From assembly GCA_001464275.1 (NCBI GenBank), contig LNFL01000071.1, forward strand, positions 1-32,893: a DNA stretch of 32,893 nt. Direction: 5' to 3'. Of the stretch, positions 15,548 through 23,215 are shown in pieces (positions within the stretch are counted from its first letter, which is position 1; each line of letters begins with the position of its first letter). Under the pieces are notes generated by a model, which saw only the letters and a list, made by a program, of their open reading frames with translations, did not search any database and was not told where the DNA came from. The stretch is from Actinobacteria bacterium Ga0077560. GTDB taxonomy: Bacteria > Actinomycetota > Thermoleophilia > Miltoncostaeales > Miltoncostaeaceae. A program made the position numbers and the translations under genes.

Positions 15548-16411
15548 CTGCCCCTCGTCGTCCTGCTCGCCATCGCCGCCGTCGCCGGCTGGGCCGCCCT
15601 GCTGGTGGTGCTGCGGTACCCGCATCCCGAGGCGGGCGCCACGGCGGCACCGGTGGCGCACGCGGCGGCCGGCCACTCGGCGCTGCGGCGGTGGCTGCGC
15701 CGCCGGCGCGACCCGGCGATGGCGACCGGCCTGGCGCTCACCGTCGCCGTGGCCGTGGTGGCGGCCGGCGGCGCGGTGCTGGGGGTGCTCGCGTACGCGG
15801 TGCGCAGCAGCGATGCGCTCCGGGGATTCGACGAGGCGGCATCGCGCTGGGGGCGCGACCACGCATCCGGGGTCACGGATCGCGCGATCGAGGGGGTGAC
15901 CCAACTCGGCGAGACCTGGCTGGTCGTGATCGCCGGGCTGGTGCTCGTGGTCGTTGAGTGGCGTCGCGGACGGCGTTCGGCGGCGCCGTTCCTGCTGCTG
16001 GTCGTGGCGGGCGACAAGCTGGTCACCACCCTGGTGAAGGAGCTCGCGGACCGGGCACGCCCCACGCTGAACCCCCTCGCCGAGTCGCTGGGGCCGTCGT
16101 TCCCCAGCGGCCACACCTCCACGGCGGCGGCGTTCTTCGGCGCCGCCGCGCTGGTGCTGGGCCGCGGCGCGTCCCGCCGGGGCCGGGCGCTGCTGGCCGC
16201 GACGGCGGTGGGGGTGGCCGTCGCCGTGGCGTGCAGCCGGGTGCTGCTGGCCGTGCACTGGGTCTCCGACGTCGTCGCCGGGCTCGCGCTGGGCTGGGCG
16301 TGGTTCGCCCTCTGCGCGGTGGCGTTCGGCGGACGCCTCCTGCGGTTCGGGTCCACCGTGGCCCGCGCGGAGCGGGAGGCGGTGGAGCCCGTTCGCGGCG
16401 CCGGCCGCTGA
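15548..16411 (+). CDS. PAP2 family membrane phosphatase, second copy (possible CTG start)
   Basis: A PAP2 phosphatase with all three motifs intact: KELADRARP (K-x6-RP), PSFPSGHTSTA and SRVLLAVHWVSDV. About six TM helices are seen, with the first at the extreme N-terminus. The first conventional in-frame start is GTG 15605, which would cut that helix in half. The frame is open back to 15512, and a GGAGG ribosome site at 15534-15538 sits 9 bases before CTG 15548, which would give MPLVVLLAIAAVAGW... with a complete helix. I therefore propose a CTG start; if GTG 15605 is used the protein is 268 residues. Its likely substrate is phosphatidic acid or a polyprenyl phosphate. Confidence 0.82.
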   Translation: MPLVVLLAIAAVAGWAALLVVLRYPHPEAGATAAPVAHAAAGHSALRRWLRRRRDPAMATGLALTVAVAVVAAGGAVLGVLAYAVRSSDALRGFDEAASRWGRDHASGVTDRAIEGVTQLGETWLVVIAGLVLVVVEWRRGRRSAAPFLLLVVAGDKLVTTLVKELADRARPTLNPLAESLGPSFPSGHTSTAAAFFGAAALVLGRGASRRGRALLAATAVGVAVAVACSRVLLAVHWVSDVVAGLALGWAWFALCAVAFGGRLLRFGSTVARAEREAVEPVRGAGR

Positions 16412-16412
16412 A

Positions 16413-16442
16413 CCCCGGGCCCGGGGGGCGCGCGCCCCGGGG
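16413..16442 (+). terminator. Overlapping GC palindromes after the second PAP2 gene
   Basis: Two 14-base perfect palindromes, CCCCGGGCCCGGGG (16413-16426) and GGGGCGCGCGCCCC (16425-16438), overlap, and the outer CCCC/GGGG can also close a longer stem. They lie directly after the stop and before the next gene. No T-run is seen. Confidence 0.5.
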
Positions 16443-16463
16443 CATGTGTGGTGAACTGCCGCC

Positions 16464-17573
16464 ATGGGGAAGCGCTTGGTGGTCTGCTGTGACGGCACGT
16501 GGAACACGCCCGACCAGTCCGCCCCCACCAACGTCACGAAGTTCGCGATGGGGGTGGACGTGGGCGGGCACGGCCACGACGAGCAGCGGATGATCTACAT
16601 CCGCGGCGTCGGGACCCGCCGGGCCGAACGCCTGCGCGGGGGCGCGTTCGGCGTGGGCCTGTCACGGAACATCCTCGACGGCTACCGGTTCCTGGCCGAT
16701 CACTTCGAGCCCGGCGACCAGATCTACCTGGTGGGGTTCAGCCGGGGCGCGTTCACCGCCCGCAGCCTGGCGGGCCTCATCCGCACCTGCGGGGTGCTGC
16801 GCAGGGAGGAGACCCGCCGGGTCAAGGACGCCTACCGGCTGTACCGCCTGCGCGGCGGGCGGAGTCACCCCACCGGCAACGAGGCGGTGCTGTTCCGCCG
16901 CTCGTTCTCCCACGAGACGCGCATCCGCTTCATCGGCGTGTGGGACACCGTCGGCTCGCTGGGCATCCCCCTGCTCAACCGGCGCTGGCAGTTCCACGAC
17001 ACGATGCTCAGCAGCACCGTGGACCGCGCGTACCACGCGGTGTCGGTGGACGAGCGCCGCGGGCCGTTCCCACCCACCATGTGGGCGCAGTCCGGCGCCG
17101 GCGCGACCCTGCAGGTGCTGGAGCAGGTGTGGTTCTCGGGCGTGCACAGCGACGTGGGGGGCGGATACCCGGTCTCGGATGTCGCGGAGGTCCCCCTGCT
17201 GTGGATGGTGGGCAGGGCGCAGGAGGCCGGGCTGCGGTTCACGCCCGGGCACTTCGCCCGCACCGCCGCCGAGCACGAGGCGCCCGATGTGAGCCGCCGC
17301 CTCGGCCAGTGGGTGGCCGCCGACGCGTTGGGGCCGCTCCACCAGAGCCGGAAGGGGATCTACCGCCTCATGCGTCCCCACGTGCGCCGCCCGGGGGCCG
17401 AGCCCAGCCCCGGCGCGCCCGTCGACCCGGAGTCCGGGGTCGCGCCGCCCGCCCCGCACCAGTCGATCGCCTCGAGCGTGGTGGACCGGGCCGCCGCCGA
17501 CCCGGCGTACGACCCGCCGGGCCTGCGGGAGTGGCTGTCGGTGGAGGGCCACCGGCCCACACCGGTGCCCTGA
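16464..17573 (+). CDS. DUF2235 alpha/beta hydrolase (Tle1-like catalytic domain)
   Basis: A 369-residue protein with the DUF2235 opening KRLVVCCDGTWNTPD and the nucleophile motif GFSRG (S93). FIGVWDTVGSLG and FSGVHSDVGGGYP follow, the latter supplying the likely catalytic Asp near residue 228. The family includes the catalytic part of type VI secretion phospholipase effectors (Tle1), but most free-standing members are uncharacterised. There is no signal peptide, no TM helix and no secretion gene nearby, so an intracellular housekeeping esterase or lipase is as likely as a toxin. The last ~70 residues are Pro-rich and not conserved. Confidence 0.85.
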   Translation: MGKRLVVCCDGTWNTPDQSAPTNVTKFAMGVDVGGHGHDEQRMIYIRGVGTRRAERLRGGAFGVGLSRNILDGYRFLADHFEPGDQIYLVGFSRGAFTARSLAGLIRTCGVLRREETRRVKDAYRLYRLRGGRSHPTGNEAVLFRRSFSHETRIRFIGVWDTVGSLGIPLLNRRWQFHDTMLSSTVDRAYHAVSVDERRGPFPPTMWAQSGAGATLQVLEQVWFSGVHSDVGGGYPVSDVAEVPLLWMVGRAQEAGLRFTPGHFARTAAEHEAPDVSRRLGQWVAADALGPLHQSRKGIYRLMRPHVRRPGAEPSPGAPVDPESGVAPPAPHQSIASSVVDRAAADPAYDPPGLREWLSVEGHRPTPVP

Positions 17574-17616
17574 CCCCGGGCAGACCACGACGGCGGTACC
17601 GGTCGCGTGTGTGGAC

Positions 17617-17637
17617 CGGCCGGTGGTGATCCGGCCG
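17617..17637. terminator. Stem-loop between convergent genes
   Basis: A 7-bp perfect stem (CGGCCGG with CCGGCCG) around a 7-base loop, between the DUF2235 stop and the end of the minus-strand SGNH/propeller gene. Confidence 0.5.
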
Positions 17638-17661
17638 CTGTTCGGCCTGGGTGCCCCCTGA

Positions 17662-19184
17662 TCAGCGCCTTCGCAGGCGCAGCACCTCGCGGCCGGACGC
17701 GCCGAGGATCCACACGTGGCCGGCGGTGAAGGTGATCCGGCCCGACAGCCGCCGCGCCGACCGGGCCTGACCGCGCACCCGCCCGGTGACCGGGTGCAGG
17801 TTCACGAACGCCCTCCCGCCGTCACGCAGCACCCACAGCTGGTCCCCCTGTGCCGCGACCGCGCGCGCCGCGTCCATCACCCGCGCCGCCCGGCCGGTGC
17901 GCCGCACGCGCAGGAGCTCGCCGGCGCGGGTGCGCACCCACGCCACGCCCCGCCCCGCCACCACCGTGCCGCCCGCGGCGGCCGGCGGCAGGGCCGTCAC
18001 GCGCACCAGGCGCCCGCTGCCGGGGTGCCGCCGTTCCAGCACCGGCCGACCGGACGCGGGGTCGGTGGTGAGCACCCACAGTGCGCTCGCGTCGGCCGCC
18101 ATGGCGCGCGGCTGCCCGGGGACCGCGCCCACGTCCTGCACCGCCTGCGCCGCGGGGGTGACGCGCAGCAGCGCATCGGGCGAGGTGCAGGTGACATCGC
18201 CCGGCGCGCAGCGCCGCAACGTCCACAGCCGGGCTCCGGATCGTGCCAGCAGCCGGGAGCTCCCCACGCCCTCCACGGGCGGGAAGCCGATGCCGTGCAC
18301 GCGCCGCTCGGCCCGGGCGGCGGTCTGCGCGTCGGCGTCCATCACCCACGCCTGGCGGCCGTCGGAGGTGAGCGCCTCGCCGCGGCCCAGGTCGGCCCCG
18401 CCGGCGCGTGGCGCGCCGGTGGCCGGGTCGATCTCCACCAGGCGCGCGCCGCGCAGCACCCACAGGGCGTCGTCGTCGCCGGCGAGCGCGGTGGCGCCGG
18501 GCCCCACGGTGAAGCGTTCGGCGGCCAGCGCCGCGGGCGCACCGGGAACCGGGATCCCCAGGTCGGCGAGCGTGCGCACCACGGTCGTCCGCAGCAGCTC
18601 CGCCAGGCCCTGCGCCCCGGTGGTGTTCAGGTGGATCCCGTCGGAGACGAACCACGGCCGGCCGGCGCTGGCCGCGTTCCAGTCGGCGAGCCGGATGATC
18701 GGCGCGCGCGGCCCGCGCCGCCGATGAGCGCGTTGGTGGCCACATACCCGCTGTCGGCCTCACGCAGGGTCACCCAGATGACGGCCTTCACCCGCGCGCG
18801 GGTGAGCACCCGCAGGATGGTCTCGATGTCGTATGCGCTGGCGAAGTCGTTGTAGCCGACGTTCACCACCACCACGTCGCCCAGGCGCGGGCCCAGCGCC
18901 GAGGCCACCGTGAGCACCGACTCCGGGGAGCCGCCCAGGCAGCCCGGGGAGGTGAGCTTGCGGCAGGTGCTGGCCTGCAGCTGCAGGTCGATGCCGCGCC
19001 GCAGGTGCTCCACCGCCCGCGGGGAGAACAGGAACGAGGCCTGCACCGAGTCCCCGAACACCGTCACCCGCGGCGGCGCGGCGGCCGCGGCGCCGGTCCA
19101 TGCCAGCAGCGCCAGCACCGCCAGCAGCAGGTGCCGCAGCGGCCGCCCGATGGGACGGCCGCCGGATGGGGAACGGGGGGACAC
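17662..19184 (-). pseudogene. Exported SGNH esterase with C-terminal beta-propeller, broken by a 1-base frameshift
   Basis: Two open frames together make one protein. From GTG 19184 comes a signal peptide or anchor (about residues 17-36), then SGNH block I (VFGDSVQASF) and block III (NVGYND). After VATNALIGG the frame fails inside a GC run at about 18701-18722 and stops at 18627. In the neighbouring frame the protein resumes with IIRLADWN and block V SDGIHLN (catalytic Asp and His), followed by a ~290-residue propeller with repeated 'LWVLR...ID/HPxTG' blades ending at 17662. Adding one base restores 507 codons. It may be a true mutation or a sequencing slip. It lies 11 bases after the small secreted gene, in the oafA operon. 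Confidence 0.8.
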
Positions 19185-19195
19185 GGGCCGTCCGG

Positions 19196-19696
19196 CTATG
19201 CGAAGCGCACGGCGATGGTGCTCACCTTGCCGCGGCGCACCTTGAACTGCGTCTCGGTGCCGCGCCCGGCGAAGCGGGATCGCAGGGAGCAGTCGAACGC
19301 GTTGGGGCCCAGCACCGAGGGGGTGCAGGCGGCGCCCGGGTGGGCGGCCCGCAGCGCGGCCAGGGTGGAGCCCACGCCGATCCCGGCTCCTGTCGCCTGG
19401 GGCCTGCGGACCACCGTGATCTCGAAGGCCTTGCCGGCGATGAAGTAGATGCCGAACCCGCGGCTGCGGATGTAGCGGTAGTTGAGCACCGTGCTGCCGC
19501 GTTCGGGCTCGCCCAGCACCGCCTTCACGCGGGCGGCGCTGTCGCCCAGCTTCACGCCGGCCACGCTCTTGCCGGGGACGATGCGGGCCTGCGCGGTGGC
19601 GGGCAGGACCGCGGCCGCGCCGATCGCCAGGCCGGTGGCGAGGGCGGCCAGGCCTGCGCGGCGGCGGGACGGGCGGTGCGTGGAGGTTCGGTCCAT
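19196..19696 (-). CDS. Small secreted protein, BamE/SmpA-like pattern
   Basis: A 166-residue protein with a clear signal peptide (basic SRRR, hydrophobic GLAALATGLAIGAAAVLP, cleavage near AQA). The mature part opens VAGVKLGDSAARVKAVLGEP, resembling the 'LGxxxxxVxxxLGxP' start of BamE-type folds, and contains two cysteines (AACTPS and FDCSL) likely joined outside the cell. Function is unknown. ATG 19696 has AAGGAG four bases upstream and is preferred over ATG 19714, which overlaps the oafA stop. It sits between oafA and the SGNH/propeller gene, so it probably serves the same envelope process. Confidence 0.75.
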   Translation of the reverse strand: MDRTSTHRPSRRRAGLAALATGLAIGAAAVLPATAQARIVPGKSVAGVKLGDSAARVKAVLGEPERGSTVLNYRYIRSRGFGIYFIAGKAFEITVVRRPQATGAGIGVGSTLAALRAAHPGAACTPSVLGPNAFDCSLRSRFAGRGTETQFKVRRGKVSTIAVRFA

Positions 19697-19710
19697 GGTG
19701 CTCCTTGTCG

Positions 19711-21516
19711 TCATTGGCCGTCCGCCGGTCCGGCGTCGTCCCGGAGGGCCGCGGTGATGAGGTCGGTGTAGATCGCCATCCCGCGCTCGTTCATGTGGGC
19801 GCCGTCCACCAGCAGCCCGGGGCCACCGCTGGCGGCGTGCCAGTCGATGAGCGTGATGTTGTCGTACCGCGCCGGGGCGCCGCGCAGGATCTCGTTCACG
19901 GAGTCCTGCCAGTCCAGCGGCACCCGCACGGTCACCAGGAACACGCGGTGCCCGGCGGGCAGGCGCCGCATGAGCCCGTCCAGGTCGTCGGGGCGCACGA
20001 AGTAGTTGTTGCCGAGGTGGATCACCACGTCGGCGTCCGCCGGGAGCGTCTTCAGATACGCGAGGACGATCTCCGATCCCTCGGGGAACCGGCGCCCCAC
20101 GGCCGCGTCCACCACGGCCCGGTCGCCGAAGGCGGTGCGCAGCGCCGGCGAGGCGCCCAGCATCACCGAGTCGCCCACGAACAGCACGGCACGCGTGCCG
20201 GCGGCGGGGTCCGGCGCGGCGGCGGGCGCCGTGCGGGTCTGGGCGGACGCGGCGTCCAGCCCGGGCACCGCGGGGGTGCGGACCGGGCTCAGCGCCACCA
20301 GCACGGCGACCGCGGCGATCCCGAAGGCGGCCGAGGACGCGGTGGCCACGCCGCCGGCCCTGCCCCAGCGGGCCTGGATCCATGCGTATCCGGCGCGCAC
20401 CCCGGCCATGCCGTGCCGGCGCAGCGGGGTCTCCACGAAGCGGTAGGAGAGGGCCGCGATGCCCAGGGTGAGCCCCACCCGCAGGGCGACCAGCGTGGGG
20501 CCGTCGAACGGCACGTCCACGTCGGGGCGGGTGAGCATGATCACCGGCCAGTGCCACAGGTAGATGCCGTAGCTGCGCAGGCCGATCCACACCATGGGCC
20601 GCACGCCCAGGACCCTGCTGAGGATCGAGCCGGAATCGGCCGCCGCCCAGATCGCACCGGCCGTCGCGAGGGCGACCAGCAGGAACCCGCCGCGGTACAG
20701 CCGCTCCTCCAGGTCGCCGAGGGTGAGCATGGCCACCACCACCGCGCCCATGCCGGCGATCCCCACCAGCTCCTTGGCCGGGCGCCACCGCGTGACGGCC
20801 TCGCCGCCCGCCACCCCGGCCGCCAGGAGCGCCAGGGCGACGCCGCACAGCAGCGCGACGGCCCGGGTGTCGGTGCCGTAGTAGATGCGCGACGGGTCCT
20901 GGAAGGGCTCCCACAGCACCCAGGCCAGAGCGGCCGAGCCGCCCGCCGCCAGCGTCACCGCGGCCAGCAGCCCCATCCGGCGCACGCGGGGCAGGGCCAG
21001 CGCGAGCAGCGGCGGCCACACCAGGTAGAACTGCTCCTCGATCGACAGCGACCACAGGTGCAGCAGCACCGACGGGCGGCCGAACTGCTCGAAGTACGGG
21101 ACGTCGGCGAACACGAAGTGCCAGTTGATGACGTAGGCGAGCGCCGCCACCACCTGGCCGCGCAGCCGGCCCACCTCCTCCGGATGCAGGATCAGCATGG
21201 CCGTGAGGGTGAGGAGCATCATCAGCAGCACCGCGGGCAGCAGCCGCCAGGCGCGGCGCAGCCAGAAGCGCCGCAGCGCGATGCGCCCGGTGGCGCGGTG
21301 CTCGCTCACCAGCAGCGAGGTGATCAGGAACCCGCTGATCACGAAGAACACGTCCACGCCCAGGTACCCGCCCGGCAGCCATGCGGCCCCGAGGTGGTAG
21401 ATCAGCACCGATCCCACGGCGATGGCGCGCAGGCCGTCGATGCCGGGCATGTAGCCCAGCCGCCCGGCGCGCGCCCGGGGGTCCGGGCCGGCGTTGCCGG
21501 GGCGAAGCAGGCGCAT
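19711..21516 (-). CDS. OafA/YrhL-type membrane O-acyltransferase with SGNH domain
   Basis: About 601 residues. The acyltransferase-3 module (residues ~20-385) has about ten TM helices, the signature IDGLRAIAV and IYHLGAAWLPGGYLGVDVFFVISGFLIT, and WSLSIEEQFYLVWP. After a TM/linker (~385-435) comes an extracytoplasmic SGNH domain with block I FVGDSVMLG, block III HLGNNY and block V DGAHMN. Such fusions move acetyl groups from cytoplasmic acetyl-CoA to cell-surface glycans or peptidoglycan. ATG 21516 gives a 22-residue tail before MPGIDGLRA; earlier in-frame starts (ATG 21603, GTG 21651) are possible. It leads a minus-strand operon with the small secreted protein (overlapping) and the SGNH/propeller gene. 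Confidence 0.88.
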   Translation of the reverse strand: MRLLRPGNAGPDPRARAGRLGYMPGIDGLRAIAVGSVLIYHLGAAWLPGGYLGVDVFFVISGFLITSLLVSEHRATGRIALRRFWLRRAWRLLPAVLLMMLLTLTAMLILHPEEVGRLRGQVVAALAYVINWHFVFADVPYFEQFGRPSVLLHLWSLSIEEQFYLVWPPLLALALPRVRRMGLLAAVTLAAGGSAALAWVLWEPFQDPSRIYYGTDTRAVALLCGVALALLAAGVAGGEAVTRWRPAKELVGIAGMGAVVVAMLTLGDLEERLYRGGFLLVALATAGAIWAAADSGSILSRVLGVRPMVWIGLRSYGIYLWHWPVIMLTRPDVDVPFDGPTLVALRVGLTLGIAALSYRFVETPLRRHGMAGVRAGYAWIQARWGRAGGVATASSAAFGIAAVAVLVALSPVRTPAVPGLDAASAQTRTAPAAAPDPAAGTRAVLFVGDSVMLGASPALRTAFGDRAVVDAAVGRRFPEGSEIVLAYLKTLPADADVVIHLGNNYFVRPDDLDGLMRRLPAGHRVFLVTVRVPLDWQDSVNEILRGAPARYDNITLIDWHAASGGPGLLVDGAHMNERGMAIYTDLITAALRDDAGPADGQ

Positions 21517-21712
21517 CAGGGGGCCCTGCGCGGCGACGGTCTGCCTCTCCTGGTGCGCGGTGATCGGATGGTCCTCCCGGCGGGCGCGACGACCTCCGGG
21601 CATCCTGAACGGCCCGTGCTCGCGCGTCGACGGGCCGATCGGCTCGAACACCCGTCGGACTGAGGACCCGGGACGTGCACCCGCCGTGTCACCGGTGCCG
21701 CACGCGCCCCGG

Positions 21713-22372
21713 CTACTCCCGCTTGGAGCCCACGTGCAGGGTGAGCCCCACCAGACGCGAGACCACCATCGCGACGTAGCCGAGGCCCGCGAGCTGTTCG
21801 ATCATCACCAGGCTCCGGGCGAACGGCTCCACGGGCACCACATCGCTCAGCCCGGTGCTGGTGAGGGTGGTGAAGCTCAGGAACAGCAGCTCCATCCAGG
21901 TGCGCTCGCCGGTGGGGTCCACCGCGGCGGTGAAGCTGCCGGGCACGACCGCCTGGCACACCACGTAGGCGTAGGCGAAGGCCCACGCCACCAGCGTGAA
22001 CGTCGCGCCGATGGCCCACAGCTCGTCCCGGGTGATCCGCGGGTCCTCGAGCATGTACGCGATCAGCGCCCCCGCGGCGTACAGGTAGAGCACCGCCTCC
22101 AGCGCGGAGGAGTACGGGAGCAGCGTGTCGCTCCCGGTGACGGCCTGGATCACCAGCATCACCGTGGCCGGGATCCCCAGCAGCACCGCGATCCAGGTGA
22201 GGCCGGGGGTTGAGCGGACGGCCAGCACAACCAGGCCCAGCACCAGGATGCCGAACACGCTGAACAGGGGCCGGCCGACGTCGGTGCTCTCCATGAACGG
22301 GTACAGCAGGACGCCCGCGATCTGGGCGGCGAACAGGACCGCCGATGGCTGGCGACGCACGAACCCGGTCAT
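21713..22372 (-). CDS. Ion-channel (two-pore K+ channel-like) membrane protein with variant filter
   Basis: A 219-residue integral membrane protein with about five hydrophobic helices, then a pore loop and final helix (WMELLFLSFTTLTSTGLSDVVPVEPFARSLVMIEQLAGLGYVAMVVSRLVGL region). The arrangement matches Ion_trans_2 pores, but the filter reads TSTGLSD instead of the potassium signature TVGYGD. I recall this 'GLSDVVPV' variant as recurrent in actinobacterial homologues; its ion preference is unknown. ATG 22372 lies about 11 bases after a TACGGT -10-like box (22388-22383). It is separated from oafA by ~196 bases with no clear terminator. Confidence 0.75.
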   Translation of the reverse strand: MTGFVRRQPSAVLFAAQIAGVLLYPFMESTDVGRPLFSVFGILVLGLVVLAVRSTPGLTWIAVLLGIPATVMLVIQAVTGSDTLLPYSSALEAVLYLYAAGALIAYMLEDPRITRDELWAIGATFTLVAWAFAYAYVVCQAVVPGSFTAAVDPTGERTWMELLFLSFTTLTSTGLSDVVPVEPFARSLVMIEQLAGLGYVAMVVSRLVGLTLHVGSKRE

Positions 22373-22439
22373 GCCGGTGACCGTAGCGGCGGCCCCGGAC
22401 CCCCTCGGGCCTCCGGCCGGGCAGCGGGTCCCGGCAACG

Positions 22440-22480
22440 CGACGGGGCGGTGCCGAGTGCCCCTCGGCGCCGCCCCGTCG
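22440..22480. other. Strong hairpin 1, TGCCC loop
   Basis: An 11-bp outer stem (CGACGGGGCGG with CCGCCCCGTCG), a T:G opposition, and a 6-bp inner stem (GCCGAG with CTCGGC) close the loop TGCCC. It lies in the divergent spacer between the ion-channel and cytidine deaminase genes. See the two following hairpins with the same loop. Confidence 0.7.
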
Positions 22481-22496
22481 GTGTGGTGCCGCTCCT

Positions 22497-22515
22497 GGCC
22501 GAGTGCCCGTCGGCC
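22497..22515. other. Hairpin 2, TGCCC loop
   Basis: A 6-bp stem (GGCCGA with TCGGCC) around GTGCCCG, so TGCCC is again at the apex. It lies 46 bases after hairpin 1. Confidence 0.6.
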
Positions 22516-22531
22516 GGTGCGGCGGACGTGT

Positions 22532-22548
22532 GTCCGGTGCCCCCGGAC
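22532..22548. other. Hairpin 3, TGCCC loop
   Basis: A 6-bp stem (GTCCGG with CCGGAC) closing exactly TGCCC. The stem sequence differs from hairpins 1 and 2 while the loop is unchanged. It lies 34 bases after hairpin 2. Confidence 0.6.
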
Positions 22549-22657
22549 CCGTCCTCGTCCTGCCCCGCATGGTCTGTATCGGTGGCACACCGGCGCTCCG
22601 GCGGGCGACTGGAGGATCTGCCCGGTCGTCGGCCGCGCCGCGTGGGAGCCTTCGGGC

Positions 22658-23062
22658 ATGGAGCCCTCCCCGGAACGCCTGGCATCGCTGCGCGCCGCCG
22701 CCGCGGGGGCGGCGGTGGGCCACTACGCCCCCTACTCCGGCAAGCGCGTGCTCGCAGCGGTGGAGGCCCGCGACGGCCGGGTGTTCGGCGGTACCAACAT
22801 CGAGAACATCGCGTTCAACCCCACGATCCACGCCGAGCAGTCGGCGGTGGTGGCCGCGATGCATGCGGGGGTGATGGAGCTCGGACGGAAGTGGCTCACC
22901 GTCGTCTACGCCACATCGACCCCGTGCGGGATGTGCCGCCAGTTCCTCGCCGAGTTCGCCGCCGACGAGGCGGTGGTGATCGTGGATCGCGAGGCGGGCG
23001 GCGAGGTGCTGGTGCTGCCCTTCTGGTCGCTGCTGCCCCACGGCTTCCGCCCGACCGGGTAG
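22658..23062 (+). CDS. cdd: Cytidine deaminase
   Basis: A 134-residue zinc enzyme that deaminates cytidine/deoxycytidine to uridine in pyrimidine salvage. Zinc and catalytic residues are visible: HAE at 58-60 and PCGMC at 89-93. The N-terminal YAPYSGKRVLAAVE and TNIENIAFNPT stretches are the substrate-binding region. The length matches homotetrameric cytidine deaminases. The final residues (VLPFWSLLPHGFRP) match the usual 'LLPxxF' end. The ATG at 22658 is the family start; the open frame before it has no homology-like sequence. A possible extended -10 (TG-TATCGG, 22575-22582) would give an ~70-base leader. Confidence 0.92.
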   Translation: MEPSPERLASLRAAAAGAAVGHYAPYSGKRVLAAVEARDGRVFGGTNIENIAFNPTIHAEQSAVVAAMHAGVMELGRKWLTVVYATSTPCGMCRQFLAEFAADEAVVIVDREAGGEVLVLPFWSLLPHGFRPTG

Positions 23063-23139
23063 CGGGCTCCGCGCCGATCGGCGCCGTGCGACTCGTGGAC
23101 CGTGATCCGCCCGGATTCGTCGCCTGCGGATGCCGCCGG

Positions 23140-23168
23140 TTGACGACTGCATACGGGGTATGCATACT
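23140..23168 (+). promoter_or_regulatory. Promoter of the PadR/ABC transporter operon
   Basis: -35 TTGACG (23140-23145), 17-base spacer, -10 CATACT (23163-23168). The -10 box lies within the operator array, so the repressor would occlude polymerase. Confidence 0.6.
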
Positions 23169-23191
23169 GGATATGCGCATACTCGGTATGT
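23149..23191. promoter_or_regulatory. Three tandem PadR-type operators
   Basis: Three 15-base palindromes lie head to tail: 23149-23163 (GCATAC/GTATGC, perfect), 23162-23176 (GCATAC/ATATGC) and 23177-23191 (GCATAC/GTATGT), each with a 3-base centre. The pitch is 13 and 15 bases. They span the promoter and transcription start of an operon that encodes a PadR regulator, the natural candidate to bind them. Confidence 0.8.
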
Positions 23192-23215
23192 ACCTCGACG
23201 GATCGGAGATCCCCC

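Noticed and set aside
16464..17573. The DUF2235 gene as a type VI secretion toxin effector.
   Set aside because: No secretion, VgrG, PAAR or immunity gene is nearby and the probable host is Gram-positive; only the catalytic fold is shared.
19705..21663. A 652-codon plus-strand open frame opposite oafA.
   Set aside because: Its translation is H/G/Q/R-rich and repetitive without any fold, whereas the minus strand encodes a clear OafA-SGNH protein.
22457..22657. An in-frame N-terminal extension of cytidine deaminase.
   Set aside because: The deaminase is full length from ATG 22658; the upstream frame covers the hairpins and has no homology-like sequence.
23149..23191. Tandem palindromes considered as a CRISPR fragment.
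   Set aside because: Units are 15 bases with no spacers of constant length and no cas genes; operator sites explain them better.
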